Shown here: positions 1 through 6,568 of the stretch, in pieces
Layout: each line of letters starts with the position of its first letter
How positions within the stretch are numbered: position 1 is the stretch's first letter
Assembly: GCA_031273735.1 (NCBI GenBank)
Contig: JAISRI010000084.1
Location: 1 to 11,744 of the forward strand
DNA length: 11,744 nt
Source: Helicobacteraceae bacterium
Lineage (GTDB): Bacteria > Campylobacterota > Campylobacteria > Campylobacterales > SZUA-545
Direction of reading: 5' to 3'
Program-made: the position numbers and the translations under genes
Notes under the pieces: generated by a model
Told to the model about the DNA's origin: nothing
Databases searched by the model: none
Seen by the model: the letters and a program-made list of their open reading frames with translations, nothing else

Positions 1-1
1 T

Positions 2-1201
2 AAAGGCGATATTATACTTGATCCATTTTCTGGAAGCGGAACGACCCTTGTGCAAGCAAACGAACTTGGAATGCACGCGATTGGCGTTGACGTTTCCGCT
101 TTTAACTCTCTAATCGCGAATTGTAAAACGGCAAAATACGATATGTCGGATTTACAAGAGGAGATCCAGCGAATTACCTATGCGCTAAAAACTTTTTCGT
201 CTAATTCGTATATTCAGAAATTTGAAGAAGAGCTAACGCTAAAATTAAACGACTTCAACAACAAATATTTTCCAGCCCAAGAATATAAATATCGTTTGCG
301 ACAAGGCGAGATCGACGAAGAGAGATATGGAGCAAAAAAAGAAAAAGAGTTTTTATCGGAATACGTTAATCTGATCGAGCGGTATAACGTTAGATTGCGG
401 CAGGAAAGAAGCGATACATTTCTAAACAAATGGTATCTGCCGTATATTAGAAAAGAGATAGAGTTTGTTTTTAGCGAGATTGAGCGAGTAAAAAACGCGA
501 CTACAAGAGATATGCTTCGCGTGATTTTAAGCCGTGTAGTTCGCAGCTGCAGAGCTACATCTCACGCCGATTTAGCCACGCTTTTAGAACCTGTAACGAC
601 AACCTATTATTGCGCCAAGCACGGCAAGATATGCAAACCGCTGTTTTCAATATTAAAATGGTGGAAAACCTACTCAAAAGACGCTATTAGCCGATTATTG
701 CAATTTGATAAATTAAGATCGCCCACGTTTCAAAAATCCTTGACGGGCGATAGCCGAACAATCGATATTATCGCAGAGCTTCAAAAAACGGAAACGGATT
801 TTGCCTCCCTTGCGCAAAAACAAAAGATCGCGGGCATATTCTCTTCGCCTCCATACGTCGGACTGATCGACTATCACGAACAGCACGCCTACTCTTACGA
901 GCTTTTTGGTTTTGAGCGAAAAGACGAATTGGAGATCGGTCGTTTATCAAATGGACAAGGGCAAGAAGCCAAAGAAAATTATATTCTTGGAGTTAGCGCC
1001 GCGCTAAATAATTGCAAACGATTTTTTGCCGACGGCTATAATGTATTTTTGGTAGCCAACGATAAATACAATATCTACCCAATAATCGCTAAAAATGCTG
1101 GAATGCAAATAGTCAATCAGTTCAAACGCCCCGTATTAAACAGAACCGAAAAAGACAAAAAAGCGTATTCGGAAACCATATTTCATTTGAAGGAAAAGTA
1201 G
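2..1201 (+). CDS. Type II N4-cytosine/N6-adenine DNA methyltransferase, 5' end outside window
   Basis: This gene probably encodes the modification methylase of the restriction-modification operon, using S-adenosylmethionine to methylate the site cut by the nuclease encoded at 2815-3597. The reading frame is open from base 2, so the start lies upstream. A GTG at 50 is in frame but would cut off the AdoMet-binding motif, so it is not the start. Counting from base 2, motif I (DPFSGSGTT) is at residues 7-15, followed by an acidic GVDVSAF strand. The catalytic motif SSPPY is at residues 281-285 (bases 842-856), followed by LIDYHEQHAYSYELFG. SPPY is typical of N4-cytosine enzymes, but an N6-adenine enzyme is not excluded. 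The order motif I, then a roughly 260-residue variable region, then motif IV fits methylases usually annotated as site-specific DNA methyltransferase. The variable region holds a CAKHGKIC cluster that could bind metal. The next gene starts 3 bases after this stop. Confidence 0.88.
   Translation, partial: KGDIILDPFSGSGTTLVQANELGMHAIGVDVSAFNSLIANCKTAKYDMSDLQEEIQRITYALKTFSSNSYIQKFEEELTLKLNDFNNKYFPAQEYKYRLRQGEIDEERYGAKKEKEFLSEYVNLIERYNVRLRQERSDTFLNKWYLPYIRKEIEFVFSEIERVKNATTRDMLRVILSRVVRSCRATSHADLATLLEPVTTTYYCAKHGKICKPLFSILKWWKTYSKDAISRLLQFDKLRSPTFQKSLTGDSRTIDIIAELQKTETDFASLAQKQKIAGIFSSPPYVGLIDYHEQHAYSYELFGFERKDELEIGRLSNGQGQEAKENYILGVSAALNNCKRFFADGYNVFLVANDKYNIYPIIAKNAGMQIVNQFKRPVLNRTEKDKKAYSETIFHLKEK
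1190..1194 (+). promoter_or_regulatory. Ribosome binding site for the ATPase-TOPRIM gene
   Basis: AAGGA lies in the last codons of the methylase, 10 bases before the ATG at 1205. It supports that start and suggests coupled translation with the methylase. Confidence 0.5.
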
Positions 1202-1204
1202 ATT

Positions 1205-2812
1205 ATGGAGTATAAATATAAATTACCAAACGAGAATAGACAGGTAGTCGAATATCCAACCAATAATAACTCTTTGATTATTATTGGCGCTAATGGATCG
1301 GGAAAAAGTAAACTCGGCGCTTGGATGGAAGAAGAAGATAAAGAAAATATTCATCGAGTTGGGGCTCAACGATCGTTGAATTTTGGTGAATATATTCAGT
1401 TGAAAAGTTATGAACAAGCAGAAAATTTACTTCTATATGGATATGAATATGTAGACAAATATAAAGGAGGTCGATGGAATTGGGGCGGCAACCAACAAAC
1501 AACAATGTTATTGCAAGATTATGAATACGTTTTATCTGCTTTAATCGCAAAGAAAAATAATCAAAACGATGCGTTTATTGAAGATTGTAAAAAAAAGGAA
1601 GCACAAAACCAATCTCATGATAATGTACCAGATACTGTATTAGATACCTTGAAAAGAATTTGGGGAAATGTTTTTCCTCAAAGAGACATTGATTTTGCTG
1701 ATTCAAAAGTAACTGCAATCTTGAAAAAATCTGATGGAGTAGATGTGCCCTATAAAGGGAATGAGATGAGCGATGGAGAACGTGTCGGCTTATATTTAAT
1801 TGCTCAATGCTTATGTGTGCCAGAAAACAAAACAGTTATTATTGACGAACCTGAAATCCATTTGCACCGTTCAATCATGAATCGCCTTTGGACTGAAATT
1901 GAAAAAGAACGCAAAGATTGCTTTTTCATCTACATAACTCACGACACGCAATTTGCGGCAAATCATAAAGATACCGACAAAATTTGGGTGAAAAGTTTTG
2001 ATGGTACAAATTGGATATTGGAAAAAATGGACAAGCAGGAAAATGGACTGCCAGAACAACTATTGCTTGACATAATGGGTAACAGAAAAAAAGTTTTGTT
2101 CATAGAAGGAACAGCAGACAGTTATGATTCAAAATTATATTCTGAAATATACAAAGATTATTATATTGTTCCGTGTGGTGGCTGCTCTTCTGTTATCACT
2201 AGAACTAAAGCTATGAAAAATACACCTCAACTGCACGATTTGGAATGTTACGGAATTATAGATAAAGATTATAGGAATGAGCACGAAATCAATGAGCTCA
2301 AAAAGGATAATATTTTTACAGTCAATGTTGCTGAAGTAGAAAATTTGTTTTTAGTTGAAGAGCTGCTATGCGTTGTAAATAAAATTTTATATCCAAGCGA
2401 TAATGGCAGAATTGACAAAATAAAAAACGCAATAATTGATGAGCGATATAAAAAGCAGAGGACTAGCCAAATTTGTGAAGCCGTTGTTTCAGAACTAAAA
2501 CACAAGCTCTCTTTAATTGAAATTCAAAACAACGACGAAGAACATGCAAAACAATCATTGGAAGATGCATATAAAAATATTTCATATGATGGCATAAAAA
2601 CAGAAGTAGAGCAAAAGTTTGCTAACTACAATGATTACAAACAAATATTGGCAGTGTTTAATTGCAAGTCGCTGTCTTGCGAAGCAGAAAAGATATTTGG
2701 TTTAAAAAAAGATGAATATAAAAAATTCGTTATTGGACAATTGTATGGCGATAAAGCTCAGGATATAATTGAAGCAATTATTCTTTATTTACCAACAGAA
2801 ATAAAGAGATAA
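1205..2812 (+). CDS. Fused ABC-type ATPase and TOPRIM (DUF4435) protein, PARIS AriA-AriB-like
   Basis: This is a 535-residue cytosolic protein with two parts. The first 285 or so residues are an ABC/SMC-type ATPase: Walker A GANGSGKSK at 28-36, signature MSDGER at 188-193, Walker B VIIDEPEIHLH at 211-221 and switch histidine THD at 245-247. The second part looks like a DUF4435 TOPRIM domain: FIEG with Glu301, the acidic pair in IIDKDY (Asp353, Asp355) and VENLF near 379-383. These are the expected metal-binding acids, and all are present. ATPase plus DUF4435 is the domain plan of PARIS, where AriA is the ATPase sensor and AriB the toxic TOPRIM nuclease reported to cut host tRNA. Single-chain forms are known. 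The gene sits between the methylase and restriction nuclease genes with gaps of 3 and 2 bases. It is clearly more AT-rich than both and has two GATC sites in 1.6 kb. An OLD-family or other overcoming-lysogenisation-type nuclease is the main alternative. Confidence 0.85.
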   Translation: MEYKYKLPNENRQVVEYPTNNNSLIIIGANGSGKSKLGAWMEEEDKENIHRVGAQRSLNFGEYIQLKSYEQAENLLLYGYEYVDKYKGGRWNWGGNQQTTMLLQDYEYVLSALIAKKNNQNDAFIEDCKKKEAQNQSHDNVPDTVLDTLKRIWGNVFPQRDIDFADSKVTAILKKSDGVDVPYKGNEMSDGERVGLYLIAQCLCVPENKTVIIDEPEIHLHRSIMNRLWTEIEKERKDCFFIYITHDTQFAANHKDTDKIWVKSFDGTNWILEKMDKQENGLPEQLLLDIMGNRKKVLFIEGTADSYDSKLYSEIYKDYYIVPCGGCSSVITRTKAMKNTPQLHDLECYGIIDKDYRNEHEINELKKDNIFTVNVAEVENLFLVEELLCVVNKILYPSDNGRIDKIKNAIIDERYKKQRTSQICEAVVSELKHKLSLIEIQNNDEEHAKQSLEDAYKNISYDGIKTEVEQKFANYNDYKQILAVFNCKSLSCEAEKIFGLKKDEYKKFVIGQLYGDKAQDIIEAIILYLPTEIKR

Positions 2813-2814
2813 TT

Positions 2815-3597
2815 ATGTCGTTAACTAACGATCAAAAAACCTATATTCAACAAGTAATAACCGCTTGTTTGCGCAATAAGTTTCAAAATTACAATCCCGA
2901 ACCTGCCTCTATGCCGTTTCATTTTAGGCTACTAGGCAAAGACAGAATTGCTTTGTATTCGTTTATTCATTCCCTAAGTACTAAGTTCGGAACAAGCATC
3001 TTTGAGCCTGTGGCTAAATCGTTAGCTCTTTTAGAACACGCCGACGCCGCCTCGCAACAAGTCGCGGGAGATCAAATTTCTTCTGAAGCGCATTTGGTTA
3101 TTCAAAACATTATGGACAATCTATCGACCGCAGTTTCCGTCCCAAATAAGCTAGAAGAGATAGAAGCAATTAGAGCCGTTTGCCAACAGGGGGAGATGAG
3201 AACCGTAAAGCTCACAAAGGTTGATTTGAAAATTATCGCTAACGACAGAACAATCTATCTGATAGATATTAAGACGGCTAAACCAAACGCAGGCGGTTTC
3301 AAAGAGTTCAAAAGAACGCTTTTAGAATGGGTCGCCGCAACGCTTGCTATCAATCCTAATGCAAGAGTTCAGACGTTGATAGCCATACCGTATAATCCTT
3401 ATGAACCGCAACCATATAATCGTTGGACAATGCGCGGTATGCTTGATCTTGAAAACGAGCTAAAAGTCGCTGAAGAGTTTTGGGATTTTCTTGGGGGACG
3501 GGGCGCGTATAACGATCTGCTTGATTGTTTTGAAAAAGCGGGGATTGAGTTACGATCGGAGATCGACGACTATTTTGCGCGTTTTAACAAACTGTAA
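2815..3597 (+). CDS. TdeIII-family type II restriction endonuclease
   Basis: The 260-residue product resembles type II restriction enzymes of the TdeIII/MjaII family, which as recalled cut GGNCC. The nuclease core is visible as KVDLKI (Asp137), followed 14 residues later by LIDIKTAKPNAGGFKEFKR with Asp151-x-Lys153. This is a PD-(D/E)xK-type pair followed by the conserved KTAKPN stretch. The downstream ALLEW-like segment (TLLEWVAATLA) and IAIPYNPYEP also fit the family. The length is normal, and no break or missing catalytic residue is seen. The ATG is 2 bases after the ATPase stop with only a weak purine stretch (AAAGAGA) before it, so translation is probably coupled. Codon use and frequent GATC match the methylase and host rather than the ATPase gene. 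The recognition site is inferred from family membership only. Confidence 0.87.
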   Translation: MSLTNDQKTYIQQVITACLRNKFQNYNPEPASMPFHFRLLGKDRIALYSFIHSLSTKFGTSIFEPVAKSLALLEHADAASQQVAGDQISSEAHLVIQNIMDNLSTAVSVPNKLEEIEAIRAVCQQGEMRTVKLTKVDLKIIANDRTIYLIDIKTAKPNAGGFKEFKRTLLEWVAATLAINPNARVQTLIAIPYNPYEPQPYNRWTMRGMLDLENELKVAEEFWDFLGGRGAYNDLLDCFEKAGIELRSEIDDYFARFNKL

Positions 3598-3725
3598 GCG
3601 TCCTGAAACGGCGATCACGATCGCTTTACCGCGCATATTTATAGTAGATCGCTCGTATTTATAACGCGGTTACTATTTGAAAAGTCTTAGATTTTCAAAT
3701 ATACGACGTTAAGCTCAAGGATTAA
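3598..3725. other. Intergenic stretch with several symmetric elements
   Basis: This 128-base gap between the nuclease gene and the DUF268 gene holds no gene. It contains an inverted GCGATC/GATCGC pair with a 2-base centre (3611-3624). It also has an ACCGCG (3628-3633) and CGCGGT (3665-3670) pair enclosing two TATTTATA direct repeats (3636-3643 and 3656-3663) exactly 20 bases apart. A perfect AT-rich hairpin follows and is listed separately. Together these could be binding sites for a regulator or the end of a mobile defence segment. The sequence alone does not decide. Confidence 0.45.
3674..3701. repeat. Perfect 10-bp inverted repeat, possible terminator or operator
   Basis: TATTTGAAAA (3674-3683) and TTTTCAAATA (3692-3701) are exact reverse complements around the 8-base loop GTCTTAGA. 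The stem is AT-rich and no T-run follows on either strand, so it is not a textbook rho-independent terminator. It sits 25 bases before the first possible start of the next gene, which also allows an operator role. Confidence 0.6.
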
Positions 3726-4763
3726 ATGCGATCGTCAAAGAAAACTCCTAGTATAATAAGCGCAAGCAAAAGAAAGGTAAAAATGACGTTTAAGCAGATA
3801 TTAGTTTGGACTATATCGCAGGCTACCGAGCATTTGTATCCTTTTGCAAACATTAAAAGGGCTCGCCGTAATAAAATGCTAATGCAGGGAGGAGGATTGC
3901 CTTCCGTCGCTCCGCCGCCTAATACAATACCAGAACCCCTTATAGACGCTTTTACTCTTAATGCAAAGATTCCAATCGCTTATTATTATTGTAATAATAA
4001 AATAAACGAGAAAACGATAACCCATAATACCGCGCTTAAATACAAAATAGTATTCGCTCTCTTAAGAACGCGGCTGTTTTGCTATTACGGAATAGAAATT
4101 AACGCTTTCTACGACGCGACAAAGAAATATCCGTTAAAAGATAGGAGCGTTATTATATGGGGGTTAGCGGGTTGTAATTGCGAAGCGATCGCGTTATGGC
4201 GCGGAGCAAAAAGGGTTTATGCGATCAACTATAATAAACCGATATGCGATCACAAAAAAGTCGAAGTATATAACCATGAAGAGTTTATCGCAAAAAACGT
4301 TAAAGCCGATATAGCTTTTTCTTATTCGTCTTTTGAACACGACGGACTTGGAAGATATGGCGATCCGCTTGATCCAAACGGAGATTTGCGAGCGATGCAA
4401 GAGGCGCGCAAAACGTTAAAAGACGACGGGATTTTGTTTTTGGGAGTTCCGATTGGACGAGATTGTCTTTGCTGGAACGCGCATAGGATATATGGAGAGA
4501 TTCGTTTGCCTATGTTATTAAAAGGTTGGCGGTGCGTCGATGTATTTGACGCATATCATATCGACGCTCCAAGCTACCCGTTCGAGCTACCGCTTGGACA
4601 ATCCGTTCAGTTTATACTTGTCTGCAAGAAAATCTTGGCGGACTTTCCAACCGACGAAGAGCTGACAAACGTTTATGATAGTCAAACGCCTTACGCAACC
4701 AACAATAAAAATGTTCTTGAGAAAATCAATAAAATCATTTTAGCGCATAAAACAAGCGTCTAA
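3726..4763 (+). CDS. DUF268 protein, methyltransferase-like fold
   Basis: This is a 345-residue soluble protein with the DUF268 signature. SVIIWGLAGCNCEAIALW near 141-158 and GAKRVYAINYN at 160-170 resemble a Rossmann AdoMet-binding loop and second strand. The hallmark SFEHDGLGRYGDPLDPNGD is at 202-220, followed by a GILFLGVPIGRD strand and NAHRIYGEIR at 251-260. DUF268 genes often lie among surface-polysaccharide genes, but no glycan gene is visible here and the substrate is unknown. Two starts are possible: ATG at 3726 with AAGGA 4 bases before it, and ATG at 3783 (residue 20) with AAAGG 5 bases before it. A TATAAT at 3752-3757 lies between them, and the first 19 residues are basic and low in complexity, so the shorter form is credible. 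The stop is 3 bases from the convergent DUF1877 stop. Confidence 0.8.
   Translation: MRSSKKTPSIISASKRKVKMTFKQILVWTISQATEHLYPFANIKRARRNKMLMQGGGLPSVAPPPNTIPEPLIDAFTLNAKIPIAYYYCNNKINEKTITHNTALKYKIVFALLRTRLFCYYGIEINAFYDATKKYPLKDRSVIIWGLAGCNCEAIALWRGAKRVYAINYNKPICDHKKVEVYNHEEFIAKNVKADIAFSYSSFEHDGLGRYGDPLDPNGDLRAMQEARKTLKDDGILFLGVPIGRDCLCWNAHRIYGEIRLPMLLKGWRCVDVFDAYHIDAPSYPFELPLGQSVQFILVCKKILADFPTDEELTNVYDSQTPYATNNKNVLEKINKIILAHKTSV
3752..3757 (+). promoter_or_regulatory. Possible -10 box inside the start of the DUF268 reading frame
   Basis: TATAAT occurs 26 bases before the ATG at 3783 with no recognisable -35 box, as is common in Campylobacterota. If used, transcription would start near 3764 and only the 3783 start would be translated. 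Confidence 0.3.
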
Positions 4764-4778
4764 AGTTTAGTAGATGCT
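4755..4778 (-). terminator. Possible terminator of the MFS-DUF1877 unit
   Basis: AGCGTCTA (4755-4762) and TAGATGCT (4771-4778) form an 8-bp stem with one G-U pair around an 8-base loop that contains the DUF1877 stop codon. Read on the - strand, it is followed by TTGTTTT. On the + strand no T-run follows, so it would work mainly for the leftward genes. The U-tract is imperfect. Confidence 0.4.
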
Positions 4779-5267
4779 AACTACGATATTTTGCCCTTTT
4801 TCTAAGGTTTGTTTATAAAAGGAAAGTATGGAGTTAAACGCGTCGATCATCTCTGCAAATAGCTCCTCTTTTTCGTCGTCGTTCCATATATCGGGATATA
4901 TGTCGTTTTTTCTGAAGCGCGCTAAATCCAAATTGGCTTTTAACGCTTCTTGATCGACCTTTTGCATAGCGTCGATAATCTCTTTTAACTCCTTATTTTT
5001 AGTATATGTTATAAAGTCCGCGTCTTCGTCCAAACTAAAGTTAGTTACGCCGACGATCGCCTCGCTTAATTTGTCGTGTTCTATCGGAGACAAAGCCGAA
5101 ACGCCCGTTAATAAAAAATGCAGTCCGTCCCACATTTTATCGATATTGCAACTGTCGTTTTTCTCTTCTAATTCTTCTAGCCTGTCGAGTAGCTCGTCGT
5201 TTTGCGCGCCGATAAGTTTTTTCAAATCTTTATCGCCAACCGCCATATAAACGCCGCTCATTCCCAT
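4767..5267 (-). CDS. DUF1877 family protein, YfbM-like
   Basis: This is a 166-residue cytosolic protein with no signal peptide or membrane segment. The start MGMSGVYMAV, followed by CNIDKMWDGLHFLLTG at 40-55, SEAIVG, a TKNKELKEI segment and NDIYPDIWNDD near 120-130, match the DUF1877 (YfbM) pattern. In that family an MGM start, a CDIDKxWHGLHxLLTG stretch and an IYPxIW stretch recur. The usual length is about 160 residues, so it appears complete. The biochemical function of the family is not known to me, and none is claimed. The start is fixed by AGGAGG 8 bases before the ATG. It begins 1 base after the stop of the transporter gene and should be co-translated with it. A link to transport is not shown by the sequence. 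Confidence 0.85.
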   Translation of the reverse strand: MGMSGVYMAVGDKDLKKLIGAQNDELLDRLEELEEKNDSCNIDKMWDGLHFLLTGVSALSPIEHDKLSEAIVGVTNFSLDEDADFITYTKNKELKEIIDAMQKVDQEALKANLDLARFRKNDIYPDIWNDDEKEELFAEMIDAFNSILSFYKQTLEKGQNIVVSIY

Positions 5268-5268
5268 T

Positions 5269-6471
5269 TTAACCCCCTCCTAATTTTTGCGCGGTAGCGT
5301 AGCGCAGTTTTGCTTTGACGCAATTTAGCGCTAAAACAAAAGCCGCGATAAGCAAAAACCCTCCAAAAAGGCTAAAAACGTAATGTAACTGCATAAACCT
5401 TAAAAACGGATGCACGAAAAGCGGCGAGCAAAACTGCCCCAAAAAGAAACTGCCCGTTAATATCCCCGATAATTTGGCGCGTTTTTGCGGCGCGGCAAGC
5501 TCTAAAAACCACGCGCTTGTATTTCCCATCGCAAGCCCGTTGCCAAGCCCTACCAACACAAACGGCGCGTAGAGTTGCCATACCTCGCTAGCCAAACCCA
5601 CTATGCCAAGTCCCGCGCCTTGCAACAAGCAGATTGCTAGGTAGATCTCTTTTAGAGAAAAACGTTTGCGCAGATTGGCGTAGCTTAATGCGCTGATCGC
5701 CGCGAAAAGGGGTCCGATTCCCATCACGATTCCCGCGTCGATCCCGTCGCCGTTCATAGATTCCACCACAAACGGCAGCTGCGTAGGCACAATGTAAAAG
5801 ATCGCCATTGTGAAAAAGGCGACGGCGAAAGCGGGCAATGCGTCGAAATAGCCGCCCTTGCCAAAAAGCGAGGCGTTTTGATTGGGATCGGCGCGGCTTT
5901 TTGTCGGCTCGAACAGCGCGATCGCCGTCAGCGGGATAAACAACAGCGAAACAAAATAAACGCCAAAAGGGGCGCGCCAACTAAAATCGGCTAGAAGCCC
6001 GCCGCCCACAAGGAAAAACACGCCTCCAAGAGTAACGAACGCGCTCTGCTTGCTAATAAAGCGATCGCGCTCTACGCCTTCGTAATAGTCGCCGACAAGC
6101 GTCGTTCCCGCCGTCATCAAAACCGCCACCGCCACGCCAAGCCCCACGCGTCCGATCAGTAGCGCGACGATCGAATCGGCAAACAAGCCCGAACAGCCCG
6201 CGACCGCGTAAAGAACTAGCGAAAAGTAGATCGGCTTGATCTTGCCAAAATGGTGGATTACCCAACCGGCGAGCGGCGCGACGATCGCGATTGTTAGAGC
6301 GGGTATCGTCAAAATCAGACGCGAAATAATCTCGTTGTCGCCTCCAACTGGAACAAAATGCGCCGAGATGCCCGGCAACGAAGCGGCGATCGTGGTTCCT
6401 GATAGCATTGTTAGCGCCGCGATAAGCCATAAAATTAGCTTTACTTTGAGAGCGTGGGGATTTTTTTGCAT
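5269..6471 (-). CDS. Major facilitator superfamily transporter, probable efflux permease
   Basis: The product is a 400-residue inner-membrane protein with about twelve hydrophobic segments, the usual MFS size. The first segment is LILWLIAALTMLSGTTIAASLPGI, followed by a loop with the small-residue pattern GWVIHHFGKIKP, a degenerate form of the family's loop 2-3 motif. Then come GRVGLGVAVAVLMTAG and a charged stretch YYEGVERDRFISKQ after the fourth helix. SLPGISAHF after helix 1 and GNTSAWFLELAAPQKRAKLSG in the second half resemble drug or metabolite efflux permeases, but the substrate cannot be read. The frame is open to a TTG at 6489. The ATG at 6471 is preferred because the TTG lies inside an inverted repeat and neither has a clear ribosome binding site. 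The DUF1877 gene follows 1 base after the stop. The gene is divergent from the peroxidase gene, so the two may share control. Confidence 0.88.
   Translation of the reverse strand: MQKNPHALKVKLILWLIAALTMLSGTTIAASLPGISAHFVPVGGDNEIISRLILTIPALTIAIVAPLAGWVIHHFGKIKPIYFSLVLYAVAGCSGLFADSIVALLIGRVGLGVAVAVLMTAGTTLVGDYYEGVERDRFISKQSAFVTLGGVFFLVGGGLLADFSWRAPFGVYFVSLLFIPLTAIALFEPTKSRADPNQNASLFGKGGYFDALPAFAVAFFTMAIFYIVPTQLPFVVESMNGDGIDAGIVMGIGPLFAAISALSYANLRKRFSLKEIYLAICLLQGAGLGIVGLASEVWQLYAPFVLVGLGNGLAMGNTSAWFLELAAPQKRAKLSGILTGSFFLGQFCSPLFVHPFLRFMQLHYVFSLFGGFLLIAAFVLALNCVKAKLRYATAQKLGGG
5276..5281 (-). promoter_or_regulatory. Strong AGGAGG ribosome binding site within the transporter's last codons
   Basis: On the - strand AGGAGGGGGT lies 8 bases before the DUF1877 ATG. 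The same bases encode the Gly-Gly-Gly that ends the MFS protein. Confidence 0.8.
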
Positions 6472-6483
6472 AACGTGCGATAT

Positions 6484-6505
6484 TAACAAAAATATGCTTT
6501 TGTTA
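6484..6505. repeat. Inverted repeat in the divergent intergenic region, likely operator
   Basis: TAACAAAA (6484-6491) and TTTTGTTA (6498-6505) are perfect reverse complements around ATATGC. The element lies 13 bases before the transporter ATG and about 26 bases upstream of a TATAAT serving the peroxidase gene. Its spacing and position suit a dimeric repressor, but none is encoded nearby. Confidence 0.5.
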
Positions 6506-6530
6506 GCGCTCTTTTGGCGCCGCTATAAGG

Positions 6531-6536
6531 TATAAT
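6531..6536 (+). promoter_or_regulatory. -10 box for the peroxidase operon, overlapping a leftward -10-like element
   Basis: TATAAT lies 32 bases before the peroxidase ATG, predicting a leader of roughly 26 bases that carries AAGGGA 8 bases before the start. No consensus -35 is found. GTATAATATAC is nearly palindromic, so the opposite strand also reads TATTAT (6532-6537) and could drive the transporter with a leader of about 50 bases. Confidence 0.5.
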
Positions 6537-6568
6537 ATACATTTGTTGCAAAAAAAGGGACGGCGGGA

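Noticed and set aside
50..52. GTG as the start of the methylase gene
   Set aside because: The frame is open from base 2, and the residues before the GTG contain the essential AdoMet motif DPFSGSGTT, so the true start lies upstream of the window.
1589..1596. A8 run in the ATPase gene as a possible programmed slippage or frameshift site
   Set aside because: The frame continues without interruption through KKKE to a complete ATPase and TOPRIM domain, and no alternative frame gives a sensible product.
1205..2812. Gabija-type or retron-type system
   Set aside because: No UvrD-like helicase, reverse transcriptase or structured RNA is next to it, and the partner genes are a clear methylase and restriction nuclease.
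5588..5980. 130-residue reading frame on the - strand inside the transporter gene
   Set aside because: It is rich in Arg, has no recognisable domain and lies wholly within the well-supported transporter frame. It is a shadow of GC-rich codons.
6487..6489. TTG start for the transporter
   Set aside because: It lies within the inverted repeat at 6484-6505, has no ribosome binding site, and adds only a short tail before a better-placed ATG at 6471.
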